Origin: Bacteroidales bacterium UBA3843
GTDB taxonomy: Bacteria > Bacteroidota > Bacteroidia > Bacteroidales > Paludibacteraceae
DNA length: 64,000 nt
NCBI GenBank assembly: GCA_002392745.1
Contig: DGHR01000013.1
Coordinates: 40,422-104,421, forward strand
Direction of reading: 5' to 3'
Made by a program: the position numbers and the translations under genes. How positions within the stretch are numbered: the stretch's first letter is position 1; each line of letters opens with the position of its first letter. Below the pieces are notes generated by a model, which worked only from the letters and a program-made list of their open reading frames with translations, had not been told where the DNA came from and did not search any database. This document shows positions 33,962-42,295 of the stretch, one piece after another.

Positions 33962-36769
33962 ATGCGCAGATACAGCACTATCATATTCAGTTTAATACTC
34001 TCTCTCTCAGCATGGAGCGTACCGGCCACTCGGGAGCCGATTTTCCGCCTGTTGAACGATGGGCGCTGTGACACTGTATATCTGCATGGAGACGAGTATT
34101 TCCACTATACTACCGATTCACGCGGAGAGATTATAGAGCCGGGCCTCCGGAAGATGGCGCAATACGGCGGTCTTCGTCACGAAGCGCCACAGCGCGTGAT
34201 GCTGAATTCCTATGTTCCCAAGACAGGGAAAGTGCGCATTCCCGTCATACTGGTGAACTTCACCGACTTGAGTTTCAGTTTAGCGGATGCGAAAACTCAG
34301 TTTGACGATATGTTCAACGGTTCCGGAGGTAGCAACCCGAGTGCAACAGGTTCGGTACACGACTATTACACCGCCTCGTCCGACAGCCTGTTGGATTTGG
34401 AATACCATGTATTCGGTATCTATACATTGAGTCAGCCCATGGCATATTACGGGGCCAACAAAACCAATAGTTCCGGCGAAGTCACCAGCCATAATATTCG
34501 CGCAAAGGAGCTGGTAAAAGAGGCTGTCAGTCTGGCATTAGCCGACGGTGTCGATTTAAGTCCTTTTGACAACGACAATGACGGGTATATCGACAACATA
34601 TCCATTGTAGTAGCCGGCTATAACGAAGCAGAGGGGGGCGCAGAGAACACCATCTGGCCTCACTACAGCACCATCAACAACAGCGGCAGCTATGACGGTA
34701 AATACCTGAGCGGCTATCTGATGATATCCGAATACCGCAGCAGCGGCGGCAAGATACAAGCCGGTATCGGGACCTACTGTCATGAGTTCGGGCACGCCTT
34801 AGGACTGCCAGACCTATACGATACGTCCGACAACGACGCGTACACAGTAGGAACGTGGGATATTATGTGTTCCGGCAGTTACAACAACAACGGCTCTACC
34901 CCACCGACCTTCACTGCTTTTGAACGTTTTGCATTAGGCTGGCTGACCCCGCAACAGGTAACCACATCCGGTTTATATACACTGGAGCCTATAGAGAGTT
35001 CGAACAAAGCCTTGCTGATAGCCGCTGGGACACACAACATAAACGCCATGAGCCCATCTCCCAACGAATATTTTCTAATGGAGAACCGTCAAGAAACCGG
35101 ATGGGATGCAGGCAAGGGAGCATTAGTAGCGCCAGGACTATTGGTTTCGCACATCACCTTCGACAAAACCAAATGGGACTATAACACATTCAACAACTCA
35201 AAGCCACTTGGTTTTGCCATAGAGAGCGCAGGACTAAAATCACCGACACAGAGTAGTGACGCCGATGTATTCCCCGGCAGTATGCTACGGACGTCGTGGG
35301 AGCCGACATTAAACGACGGCACCATACTCAACGACCTGAAAGTGAGTCAGATATATCAACGCAAAGATTTGAACATCACAATGCAGATAGGCGTAACTGG
35401 CGACATGCCGATACATTTCTCAACGTCGGAAATCAGTATGGACAGTCCCTATCATGACCAGATAGTGTCGCACGACACGGCACGCGCGCTACTACACTTA
35501 AACGCCCTTACACATGACTTGCTGCAGTTGTACGTCTCCTCGCAGGGTTTTACCTACAGCCCCGACAGCGGCAAGACCTGGTACGGCTATGGCGAGACCG
35601 CATGGATTGATATTATCCAAGACAGCGTATATTCGATAGAATTGCAGATGCTGTATCATCCATCCAGGCAAAACTGCTCCTATTCGTACGCCTTTCTGAC
35701 AGCAGCCACCGCAGACGAGAGTATAGGTACACAGTTGACGCTGGCAGGACGTGCACCGCGCCCGACATACATTACCACCCCGGTAATAGACAGCGTCACC
35801 CAGGTATCATCCAACTCGCTGACCGTACATTGGCAGCCACAAGAGGATGCGGATTTCTTCTACTACATGCTCTATACATTAGGCGAAGGCGGCAGTCAGG
35901 AAAACGAGGAATTTGAATCGTTCTCCACGATAGCCGAAATAGAGGAGTCCGGCTGGTCCGCCAATTTTGCTCAAAGCCAGTCAACGATATCCTACTCGGG
36001 CAACGCCGTTCTGTTCAGCAAGAGCGATACATATATACAATCCCCGAAATACCTGTACGCCCCCACAGAAATCAGTTTCTGGCTCAGCAACTCGTACATA
36101 CCGAACGGCACAGATACAGAGACAGGAGGCACGATAGCGCTGGAAGGCCGCAAAGAGGGCGCGGAATGGCACACTGTCAGCCGTATCCAGATTATGCGGA
36201 CGACCAAGAACGTGATACGCACCATAACCCTTGACACAGTACAGCAGTACACGCAATTCCGCCTGATTTATTCACACATAGGCGGAGGCGGCGGTACAGT
36301 AGTGGACCATTGGAGCGCCCATTTCGCACAAGACATACAATACCTGTACCGTTTGAAGGAGAAATATGTATATGGTATAAACAAGACCCTGATGTTCCGC
36401 GACTTAGAGCCGAACACGACGTATTACTACGCGATGCAAGCCTATGACGAGAAAGGCTGCGAGCCTCATTACAGCAGTCTATGCGCCCCTATCGCTATTC
36501 GGACCAAACCAGACCCGGAAGGAATGCCGTTAATCGTACGCCGTACCGACAAAGGCCAGTATAGTATTGTGCTGCCGGAGATGGCAGACGGAAAGCACAC
36601 AATCGGTATCTACACCGAGACAGGCAGACTCTATTACAGCCTTCGTCCCAGCTATGGAACTAGCGAAGTGGCATTGCCGGCACTACCTATCGGGCAACTG
36701 TTTTTAGTAAAATACTACCACGAGCGTCTGAAGCGTTCGGACCTGAACATCAAGATACTCTCCAACTAA
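33962..36769 (+). CDS. Secreted M6-family (immune inhibitor A-like) zinc metalloprotease
   Basis: A 935-residue secreted protease with signal peptide MRRYSTIIFSLILSLSAWSV. The N-terminal part (PVILVNFTDLSFS, ATGSVHDYYTASS) and the zinc site CHEFGHALGLPDLYDT, His about residue 274, identify the M6 domain with H-E-x-x-H and following Asp ligand. AYTVGTWDIMCSGSYNNNG is the expected Met-turn region. Residues about 480-800 are beta-sandwich modules, including a fibronectin-like strand set (SSNSLTVHWQPQEDADFFYY). The C-terminus (GIYTETGRLYYSL, LPIGQLFLVKYY) resembles a divergent Bacteroidota secretion tail. A TTG three codons upstream was rejected in favour of the ATG. The C10 protease gene follows after 26 nt, probably cotranscribed. 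Confidence 0.92.
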   Translation: MRRYSTIIFSLILSLSAWSVPATREPIFRLLNDGRCDTVYLHGDEYFHYTTDSRGEIIEPGLRKMAQYGGLRHEAPQRVMLNSYVPKTGKVRIPVILVNFTDLSFSLADAKTQFDDMFNGSGGSNPSATGSVHDYYTASSDSLLDLEYHVFGIYTLSQPMAYYGANKTNSSGEVTSHNIRAKELVKEAVSLALADGVDLSPFDNDNDGYIDNISIVVAGYNEAEGGAENTIWPHYSTINNSGSYDGKYLSGYLMISEYRSSGGKIQAGIGTYCHEFGHALGLPDLYDTSDNDAYTVGTWDIMCSGSYNNNGSTPPTFTAFERFALGWLTPQQVTTSGLYTLEPIESSNKALLIAAGTHNINAMSPSPNEYFLMENRQETGWDAGKGALVAPGLLVSHITFDKTKWDYNTFNNSKPLGFAIESAGLKSPTQSSDADVFPGSMLRTSWEPTLNDGTILNDLKVSQIYQRKDLNITMQIGVTGDMPIHFSTSEISMDSPYHDQIVSHDTARALLHLNALTHDLLQLYVSSQGFTYSPDSGKTWYGYGETAWIDIIQDSVYSIELQMLYHPSRQNCSYSYAFLTAATADESIGTQLTLAGRAPRPTYITTPVIDSVTQVSSNSLTVHWQPQEDADFFYYMLYTLGEGGSQENEEFESFSTIAEIEESGWSANFAQSQSTISYSGNAVLFSKSDTYIQSPKYLYAPTEISFWLSNSYIPNGTDTETGGTIALEGRKEGAEWHTVSRIQIMRTTKNVIRTITLDTVQQYTQFRLIYSHIGGGGGTVVDHWSAHFAQDIQYLYRLKEKYVYGINKTLMFRDLEPNTTYYYAMQAYDEKGCEPHYSSLCAPIAIRTKPDPEGMPLIVRRTDKGQYSIVLPEMADGKHTIGIYTETGRLYYSLRPSYGTSEVALPALPIGQLFLVKYYHERLKRSDLNIKILSN

Positions 36770-36795
36770 AGCAAATACTCAAATACAGATACATT

Positions 36796-37863
36796 ATGAA
36801 AAAGTTTTTCTCATTCGTTGCATGCGTAGCCTTGTACGCATCTATGACCGCAGGCAACTTGCAACCGGTTTATTTTGATGATCCTACGATGGACATCGAG
36901 TCCTCCGACCTTACTCCTGAGCAACGGAGTTTCTACGACCGCTATATCCATGCTATGAAACAGATAGAGCAAGGGGCCGATGCGGCAGACTTTTTTGTAC
37001 TGGAGCACGCGACGGCAGACGAGAGCGTAGAACCACTGTTGGGCAATATCACTTACGACCAAGGAGCACCGTACAATAATAAGTGCCCCTATTTGAACGG
37101 CGGTCGTGCGGTTACCGGATGTGTAGCAACCGCAATGGCCCAGGTAATGCGCTATTACAAATATCCGGCACACGGAACAGGTACATTCACCTATACCGGC
37201 GGCAATGACGGTGCCAAGACCATCAAGCTGGAGGACTATCCGTTCGACTGGGAGAACATGCTGGAGAGTTATAATGGCAGTTACAATCAAAAACAAGCAG
37301 ATGCCGTAGCTACGCTGATGCTCATGTGCGGCGCTTCGCTGAGCATGAATTATTCCAAGGACGGAAGCGGTGCGGACCTCGGTAAGATGGACGGTTTGCT
37401 AAAAAACAATTTCGGCTACAGCAAAGAAGTGGGCTTCATCAGCACCAAGAGCAGTTCCAACCCCGAAGAAACAATCTTCTATTGGGGCGAGGATGCCGTA
37501 CGCCCGAATCTGGAGGCCGGCCACCCTCTTATCTTTGCCGGTTTTCCTGCTATAAACCAAACAGGCCACTGCTTCGTAATAGATGGTTACAAAGTGATGG
37601 ACGGCGAATATTATTACCATGTGAACTGGGGTTGGGGAGGCTATGGTAATTCTTATTGTCTGCTGACCAATCTGAAATACGAATCGGACAACTATTCCGG
37701 CTATAACCTGCAAATGGTCTATAATATTTATCCGGCAGGCACGCAAGGCATAGAGGATGTGCAGGAGGAAAAGGTGCATTGTACCAAAGTCCTGCGCGAC
37801 GGTCAACTCATTATCGAGCGTAACAACGCCCAATATACCATGCAAGGTCTCCAAATCCGCTAA
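36796..37863 (+). CDS. Secreted C10-family (streptopain/interpain-like) cysteine protease
   Basis: A 355-residue exported cysteine protease with signal peptide MKKFFSFVACVALYASMTAG. The catalytic Cys lies in GGRAVTGCVATAMAQ (Cys 109) and the catalytic His in TGHCFVIDGY (His 258), followed by the conserved HVNWGWGGYGNSY. This pattern is diagnostic for peptidase family C10 (SpeB, interpain, periodontain). The pro-region is short, about 65 residues. Residues 318-355 hold the tail module KVLRDGQLIIERNNAQYTMQ shared with three other secreted proteins in the window. The gene lies 26 nt after the M6 protease gene and is followed by a terminator, so the two proteases probably form one operon. Confidence 0.94.
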   Translation: MKKFFSFVACVALYASMTAGNLQPVYFDDPTMDIESSDLTPEQRSFYDRYIHAMKQIEQGADAADFFVLEHATADESVEPLLGNITYDQGAPYNNKCPYLNGGRAVTGCVATAMAQVMRYYKYPAHGTGTFTYTGGNDGAKTIKLEDYPFDWENMLESYNGSYNQKQADAVATLMLMCGASLSMNYSKDGSGADLGKMDGLLKNNFGYSKEVGFISTKSSSNPEETIFYWGEDAVRPNLEAGHPLIFAGFPAINQTGHCFVIDGYKVMDGEYYYHVNWGWGGYGNSYCLLTNLKYESDNYSGYNLQMVYNIYPAGTQGIEDVQEEKVHCTKVLRDGQLIIERNNAQYTMQGLQIR

Positions 37864-37901
37864 ACGCAACAGTGCCGTTCGGATTTTCGCCGACATCAAT
37901 C

Positions 37902-37929
37902 AGCACTCTCGAAAGAGGGTGCTTTTTTT
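37902..37929 (+). terminator. Rho-independent terminator after the protease operon
   Basis: 9-bp stem (37902-37910 with 37915-37923, one G-T type mismatch), GAAA loop, then a run of seven T. Confidence 0.9.
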
Positions 37930-38002
37930 GTTTCGTTCAGAGAGTCATTATTGCGAACAGAAGCGATTTTTCAGGGGATTCAGGACGGTATAATTATATA
38001 TG

Positions 38003-38140
38003 CCCCATTTTGCACCACTTTTTATTAAAATGTTAACAACAGATGTATTATGCTGATTTACAGCAAGTTTAATTGTATTCCGATTCGTTGAAAGTATGTT
38101 GATAAAACAATTGATAATTTTTTTGTGGGGAAATGTGGTG
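38003..38140. promoter_or_regulatory. Two oppositely oriented MraZ-box-like site pairs upstream of mraZ
   Basis: Plus strand: TGGGG (38126-38130), 5 bp, TGGTG (38136-38140). Minus strand: TGGTG (38017-38013), 5 bp, TGGGG (38007-38003). E. coli MraZ binds TGGGN direct repeats with 5-bp spacers upstream of mraZ, so this looks like an autoregulatory site. The plus-strand pair covers the -33 position of the promoter. The remainder of the 372-nt gap 37864-38235 is AT-rich with no gene seen. Confidence 0.55.
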
Positions 38141-38158
38141 TAATTCAAATATTTTTTG

Positions 38159-38166
38159 TAATTTTG
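38159..38166 (+). promoter_or_regulatory. -7 element of the division cluster promoter
   Basis: TAATTTTG followed by TGCCGAATTT. A good -33 TTG at 20 bp is missing; the MraZ-like pair occupies that place. The leader to the mraZ ATG is about 65 nt. Confidence 0.6.
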
Positions 38167-38235
38167 TGCCGAATTTATAATTCCCCTCAAAGGGACACAT
38201 ACTAAAAAAACCATAACACATAGAAATATACGAAC

Positions 38236-38697
38236 ATGCAGACATTTGTAGGAAACATCGAAGGCCGCTTGGATGAAAAAGGACGCATTTTCATTCCGGC
38301 AATCTATCGCAAGATTCTGGCCGAAGCAGAGTCCAAGCGTATCGTAATGCGTCGCGATACAGACAACGAGTGTCTGATGTTCTATCCCGAGCAGGTATGG
38401 AATGAGAAAGTAGAGCAACTGCGTCAAGCTCTGGACGAGTGGGACCCCGAGGACCAACTCCTGCTAATGCAATTCATGGCCGATGCCGAATACATGGAGA
38501 CTGACGGCCAGGGTCGTATCCTGCTTCAGAAAAAGAATCTGGAGACCATTGGTGCCCAACAGGACATACTGTTCGTGGGCATGCTGAACCGTTTCGCGGT
38601 ATGGGCTCCTGAGAAATTTGCCGAGAAGCGGATGAGCCAGACGGAATTGGCGGCAAGACTGCGCCAGAAGATGTCCAAGAAAGAAGCCAAACAATAG
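38236..38697 (+). CDS. mraZ: Transcriptional regulator / division cluster protein MraZ
   Basis: A 153-residue protein with two SpoVT/AbrB-like MraZ domains. The first has GRLDEKGRIFIPAIYRK near residues 10-26 and the second has ETDGQGRILLQKK near residues 89-101. Both have the D-x-K/Q-G-R core. MraZ forms a ring oligomer that binds repeats in its own promoter and controls the dcw cluster. Candidate sites are visible 86-233 bp upstream. It is the first gene of the cluster, as usual, and is separated from rsmH by an unusually long 297-nt gap that contains tandem 10-bp repeats and a long inverted repeat. Confidence 0.95.
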   Translation: MQTFVGNIEGRLDEKGRIFIPAIYRKILAEAESKRIVMRRDTDNECLMFYPEQVWNEKVEQLRQALDEWDPEDQLLLMQFMADAEYMETDGQGRILLQKKNLETIGAQQDILFVGMLNRFAVWAPEKFAEKRMSQTELAARLRQKMSKKEAKQ

Positions 38698-38730
38698 CAC
38701 CGAGTCTGCTTCCGCGCTCCAGATACCCCC

Positions 38731-38770
38731 GACAACCACTAAATATCACTAAGAATCACTAAGAATCACT
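38731..38770 (+). repeat. Tandem array, four 10-bp units (AAGAATCACT type), between mraZ and rsmH
   Basis: Units GACAACCACT, AAATATCACT, AAGAATCACT and AAGAATCACT in register at 10 bp. A related three-unit array is at 62431-62460 after ispG. Confidence 0.75.
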
Positions 38771-38827
38771 AACGTTTTGTTTTTGAACAGGGCGTTCGAA
38801 AAAGGTAAATATATAAAAAAAATGACA

Positions 38828-38960
38828 TGACACTTTTGACATTATTGGCACTTTTTATCTTTTTGATACATATAAGTGCTTCATTATGTCGATTTAACAC
38901 AAAAGACAACTGAACAGACTTATAGTTTTTACACAATGAAAGAAAGTGTCAAAAGTGTCA
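38828..38960. repeat. 14-bp perfect inverted repeat spanning the mraZ-rsmH gap
   Basis: TGACACTTTTGACA at 38828-38841 is exactly inverted at 38947-38960, with 105 bp between. The second arm ends 34 bp before the rsmH ATG. It could fold into a long stem in RNA or be a paired protein-binding site in DNA. Confidence 0.7.
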
Positions 38961-38994
38961 ATTATGCCAGTACAAAAAATTATATAAAATTAAT

Positions 38995-40008
38995 ATGGAA
39001 GCGATATACCACATACCGGCTATGCTGCAAGAGACAATCGAAGGCTTGGCAATCAAGCCGGGCGGCGTGTATGTGGATGTCACTTTCGGCGGCGGCGGAC
39101 ACAGCCGCGCCATTTTGGAGGAATTAGCCTACCCCCGTCCCCTCCCTGAAGGGAAGGGAGAAAAGCCCCACACTAACCCATCCTTTGAAGGGGAGGGATA
39201 CGAGAAGGGACATTTGTACTCATTCGACCAAGACAAAGAAGCTTTACAAAACGCGATAGATAACCCGAATTGGACGTTTGTACACAGCAATTTCCGGTAT
39301 TTGCGGAACTGGATGGATTATTACGGGGTGCAAGAGATAGACGGTCTGCTGGCGGATTTAGGGGTTAGTTTCCATCATTTCGACTGTCCGGAACGCGGCT
39401 TCAGTTTCCGTTTCAGTGCTCCGCTGGACATGCGGATGAACCAAACCGGCAAACGCACGGCTGCAGACATAGTGAACGGCTACAGCGAGGAAGAGCTGGC
39501 GCGGATTTTTTGGTTATACGGCGAGATGAAGAACGGGAGGGGCATCGCAAGGAATATATGCAAAGCCCGTTCTCAAAAGCCGATTTTAAGGACCGAGGAG
39601 CTGGTAGAGGCGGCCTACCCCCACCCCCTCCCTGAAAGGAGGGGAGGTGAGATAGAAGTGCCGGCGCAGTACAAGAAGGACCTGGCGCGGCTGTTTCAAG
39701 CGCTGCGGATAGAGGTGAACGACGAGATGGGAGCACTCAGGGAGATGCTGGTGGCAGCCAAAGATTTGCTGAAACCCGGCGGACGGATAGCCGTGCTGAC
39801 CTATCACTCACTGGAAGACCGCCTGGTAAAGAACTTCTTCCGGAGCGGGAACCTGGAGGGCGAGATAGAAAAAGATTTCTACGGAAACATCATAACACCG
39901 TTCAGGGTGATAGAAAAAGGGCGTGAGGCAAGCGCAGAGGAAGTGGAACGTAACCCGCGCAGCCGGAGTGCAAAACTGAGAGTAGCGGAAAGAACAACCC
40001 CACCCTAA
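38995..40008 (+). CDS. rsmH: 16S rRNA (cytosine(1402)-N4)-methyltransferase, with repeat-encoded insertions
   Basis: Methylates C1402 of 16S rRNA using SAM. The 337-residue protein starts MEAIYHIPAMLQETIEGL. It has the SAM loop DVTFGGGGHSRAIL, DLGVSFHHFDCPERGFSF with RFSAPLDMRM, and the C-terminal ILTYHSLEDRLVKNFF-type motif (here VLTYHSLEDR) and RNPRSRSAKLRVAERT. Two stretches do not belong to the family: residues about 46-71 (YPRPLPEGKGEKP and on), right after the SAM loop, and 208-219 (YPHPLPERRGGE). Both are translations of a GC-rich palindromic repeat also present between genes of this cluster. The final residues TTPP and the stop also fall in such a copy. Expression is with the dcw cluster. 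Confidence 0.95.
   Translation: MEAIYHIPAMLQETIEGLAIKPGGVYVDVTFGGGGHSRAILEELAYPRPLPEGKGEKPHTNPSFEGEGYEKGHLYSFDQDKEALQNAIDNPNWTFVHSNFRYLRNWMDYYGVQEIDGLLADLGVSFHHFDCPERGFSFRFSAPLDMRMNQTGKRTAADIVNGYSEEELARIFWLYGEMKNGRGIARNICKARSQKPILRTEELVEAAYPHPLPERRGGEIEVPAQYKKDLARLFQALRIEVNDEMGALREMLVAAKDLLKPGGRIAVLTYHSLEDRLVKNFFRSGNLEGEIEKDFYGNIITPFRVIEKGREASAEEVERNPRSRSAKLRVAERTTPP
39129..39207 (+). repeat. GC-rich palindromic repeat translated within rsmH (copy 1)
   Basis: Starts with TACCCCCGTCCCCTCCCTGA, then a GGGAAGGGAG arm, and a second part ending in GGGGAGGG. It encodes about 26 residues inserted after the SAM-binding loop and is in frame. Confidence 0.8.
39616..39651 (+). repeat. GC-rich palindromic repeat translated within rsmH (copy 2)
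   Basis: Same family, shorter: TACCCCCACCCCCTCCCTGA followed by AAGGAGGGGAGG. It encodes YPHPLPERRGGE and shares YPxPLPE with copy 1. Confidence 0.8.
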
Positions 40009-40101
40009 CCCTCCAAATTACGAAACATAGATAATACTATCCTTTGTATTAAACAGCATTTACGATAAACACTCTCCCTTGAGGGGAGAGACGGAGAGAG
40101 G
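39996..40101 (+). repeat. GC-rich repeat forming the rsmH stop and rsmH-ftsL gap
   Basis: CCCCACCCTAACCCTCC overlaps the last rsmH codons and its TAA stop. A second arm pair, CTCTCCCTTGAGGGGAGAG at 40073-40091, lies just before ftsL. Together they look like the two ends of one degenerate element of about 105 bp. Confidence 0.6.
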
Positions 40102-40110
40102 TTATTATTA

Positions 40111-40425
40111 ATGGCAGATATACACAACATACAGAGTTGGCTGAATGGCGACCAGCTGCGAAACAGTAAAATCAGAGAGCAATACCCCCTGATTATTATG
40201 ATTGTATGCCTTGTATTCATTTATATCCTGACCGGCTACCAGTCTATCAAACAGCAACATCGTCTGACGGACACCAAAAAGGAAATGCTGGATGCAAAAT
40301 TCCGCTACATGACCATCAGCGCGGAGCTGACCGACGCCACACGCCAGTCGCAGATAGCCGACGCACTCCGTGCCAACGGAAGCGAGTTACGCGAAAACAC
40401 CGTTCCACCGGTAAAAATAAAATAA
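40111..40425 (+). CDS. ftsL: FtsL-like cell division protein
   Basis: A 104-residue bitopic membrane protein. A short cytoplasmic N-terminus of about 30 residues is followed by one transmembrane helix (YPLIIMIVCLVFIYILTGYQ, about 25-44) and an extracytoplasmic helical region (KQQHRLTDTKKEMLDAKFRY) with coiled-coil character. Sequence similarity to E. coli FtsL is weak. Size, topology and position between rsmH and the ftsI-type transpeptidase gene are those of Bacteroidota FtsL. It would bridge FtsQ/FtsB-type proteins and the FtsW-FtsI synthase in the divisome. GC-rich repeat copies flank it on both sides, the downstream one beginning right after the stop. Confidence 0.8.
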   Translation: MADIHNIQSWLNGDQLRNSKIREQYPLIIMIVCLVFIYILTGYQSIKQQHRLTDTKKEMLDAKFRYMTISAELTDATRQSQIADALRANGSELRENTVPPVKIK

Positions 40426-40457
40426 CCCCACCTCGCCCCTTCCTAAAAGGGAGGGAG
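40426..40457 (+). repeat. GC-rich palindromic repeat in ftsL-ftsI gap
   Basis: CCCCACCTCGCCCCTTCCTA with an AAAGGGAGGGAG right arm; stem CCCCTTCC/GGGAGGG around a short A-rich loop. It begins at the nucleotide after the ftsL stop codon. Confidence 0.75.
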
Positions 40458-40490
40458 AATCGATAATTGAGGATTGTAGATTGAATATTT

Positions 40491-42293
40491 ATGTCAGACG
40501 AGCAGAGAAATACCGTATGGCGATTTGCGATGATATTTATTATCATTGCTGTGGGTTTTGCGGCTGTGCTCGGCAAAATCATATACATTCAGACCGTAGA
40601 GCGGAAGAACTGGATGGAAGTGGCGGAACGTCAAGTGCCCACCCATCGTCCTATCCCCGCGACTCGCGGAAACATACTGGATTGCCACGGGAAACTGCTT
40701 GCCAGCAGTATGCCGCAATATTATATATATATGGATACGCGCGTGGAAGCGCTGCACCAGAACAACGGCAAACTATTCAAAGAACATATAGACACGCTGT
40801 GTATCGACCTGGCCCACATAATAGGTGAATATAGTGCAGAGGAATACAAGCAGCGCATCACACAAGCCTACAAGAAAGGAGAGAAACGTCTGAAAATCAG
40901 CAAGAAACGCATCAACTACCTGCAAAGGCGCGAGTTGGAGAAGAACAAACTGATACGCCGAGGCAAATACAAGAGCGGTATTCTGTTTGAAGACCAATAC
41001 CAACGTATCAAGCCCTACGGCGTGTTAGCCAGCCGTACTATCGGCAGTATCTACGGCGAAGGCGGCGTAGGCAATTCGGGACTGGAGAAAGGTTTTGACA
41101 AAGAGTTGCGCGGAACAGACGGCATGAGCAGCATCCAACGCATTGGCGGCCGCAACGAGATGGTAACCGATATCGAAGCCGTCAACGGCATGGACGTAGT
41201 GACCACTATCGATGCGGATTTGCAGGATATGGTGGAGCATGCTCTGATGAGCAAAGTGACGGAACGCAAGGCCAAATGGGGGTGCTGCATCCTGATGGAG
41301 ACACAAACGGGTTATATTCGCGCGATAGCCAACCTGGACCGTCCCAACGATGAAAACGGTAGTTACTACGAGGCACAGAACCACGCCGTTCAGCGCGTGG
41401 AACCGGGTTCTACATTCAAGACTATCGCGCTGGTGGCCGCACTGGACGACGGCAAGATAGATATCGACGACACCGTGAGCATCAGCAGACAGCCATGGAT
41501 ATACATGCGCAAATCCAAGCATACGGACGCGCACCCGATGGACACCATACTGACGGTACGGAGTGCACTGGCCGCATCGAGCAATATAGCCTTGGCCAAA
41601 CTGATTACACGCAGCTACGAAGGCTCGGCGCGCAAGTTTGTCCGCAGAATAGAGAAAATGGGGTTGTGCGACAGCGTTTATTGCGAGATACCGGGTGCTG
41701 ACAACGCACGTATCGACGTGCCGAAAGACACTGTAACGCTGAGCAAAATGAGTTACGGCTACTCCGTAGAGTTGAGTCCCATGCAGATACTGATGTTCTA
41801 CAACGCGATAGCGAACGACGGGCGTATGGTCCGTCCGATGCTGGTCAGTTCCATTCAACAGGACGGAGAGAGCGTGCGGGATTTCAAGCCGACAACCGTC
41901 AAATCGTCGATATGCAGCAGCGGTACTCTTCGCGACATCCGGAGCGCGCTGCACGACGTGGTATGGGACGAGCATTTGGGAACAGCGGCTAAGAAAGCCT
42001 GGAGCCGCAAAGCACAAAGCAATCTGGTTTCCATTGCCGGCAAGACGGGCACGGCACAGTTGTTTATCCCCGGAGCAGGCTACTCCACCAGACATCACCG
42101 CATCACGTTTGTAGGCTACTTCCCGGAGGAGAACCCGAGATACACCTGCATCTGCATGATAGAAGACCCGCAATACCCGTATGACGCGGGTATGGATTGC
42201 GGCAGTACGGTAAGGGTCATTGCCGAAAAGACCATGGCATACACGGGATGCTATGTGTACCGGGACGGAGAGAGAGTACTGGAGAAACGATAA
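40491..42293 (+). CDS. ftsI: Division-specific transpeptidase FtsI (class B penicillin-binding protein)
   Basis: A 600-residue cross-linking enzyme of septal peptidoglycan. One N-terminal membrane helix (FAMIFIIIAVGFAAVLGKII) is followed by the dimerisation domain (PVPTHRPIPATRGNILD-like segment with RGNILD) and the transpeptidase domain. Its motifs are S-x-x-K in EPGSTFK (Ser about 306), S-x-N in ASSNIAL (about 363) and K-T-G in AGKTGTAQ (about 518). The protein ends shortly after the transpeptidase domain, so the PASTA domain carried by many Bacteroidota homologues is absent. It lies 65 nt after ftsL and 99 nt before murE, both gaps being filled by GC-rich repeat copies. It would act with FtsW, encoded later in the same cluster. 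Confidence 0.94.
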   Translation: MSDEQRNTVWRFAMIFIIIAVGFAAVLGKIIYIQTVERKNWMEVAERQVPTHRPIPATRGNILDCHGKLLASSMPQYYIYMDTRVEALHQNNGKLFKEHIDTLCIDLAHIIGEYSAEEYKQRITQAYKKGEKRLKISKKRINYLQRRELEKNKLIRRGKYKSGILFEDQYQRIKPYGVLASRTIGSIYGEGGVGNSGLEKGFDKELRGTDGMSSIQRIGGRNEMVTDIEAVNGMDVVTTIDADLQDMVEHALMSKVTERKAKWGCCILMETQTGYIRAIANLDRPNDENGSYYEAQNHAVQRVEPGSTFKTIALVAALDDGKIDIDDTVSISRQPWIYMRKSKHTDAHPMDTILTVRSALAASSNIALAKLITRSYEGSARKFVRRIEKMGLCDSVYCEIPGADNARIDVPKDTVTLSKMSYGYSVELSPMQILMFYNAIANDGRMVRPMLVSSIQQDGESVRDFKPTTVKSSICSSGTLRDIRSALHDVVWDEHLGTAAKKAWSRKAQSNLVSIAGKTGTAQLFIPGAGYSTRHHRITFVGYFPEENPRYTCICMIEDPQYPYDAGMDCGSTVRVIAEKTMAYTGCYVYRDGERVLEKR

Positions 42294-42295
42294 TA

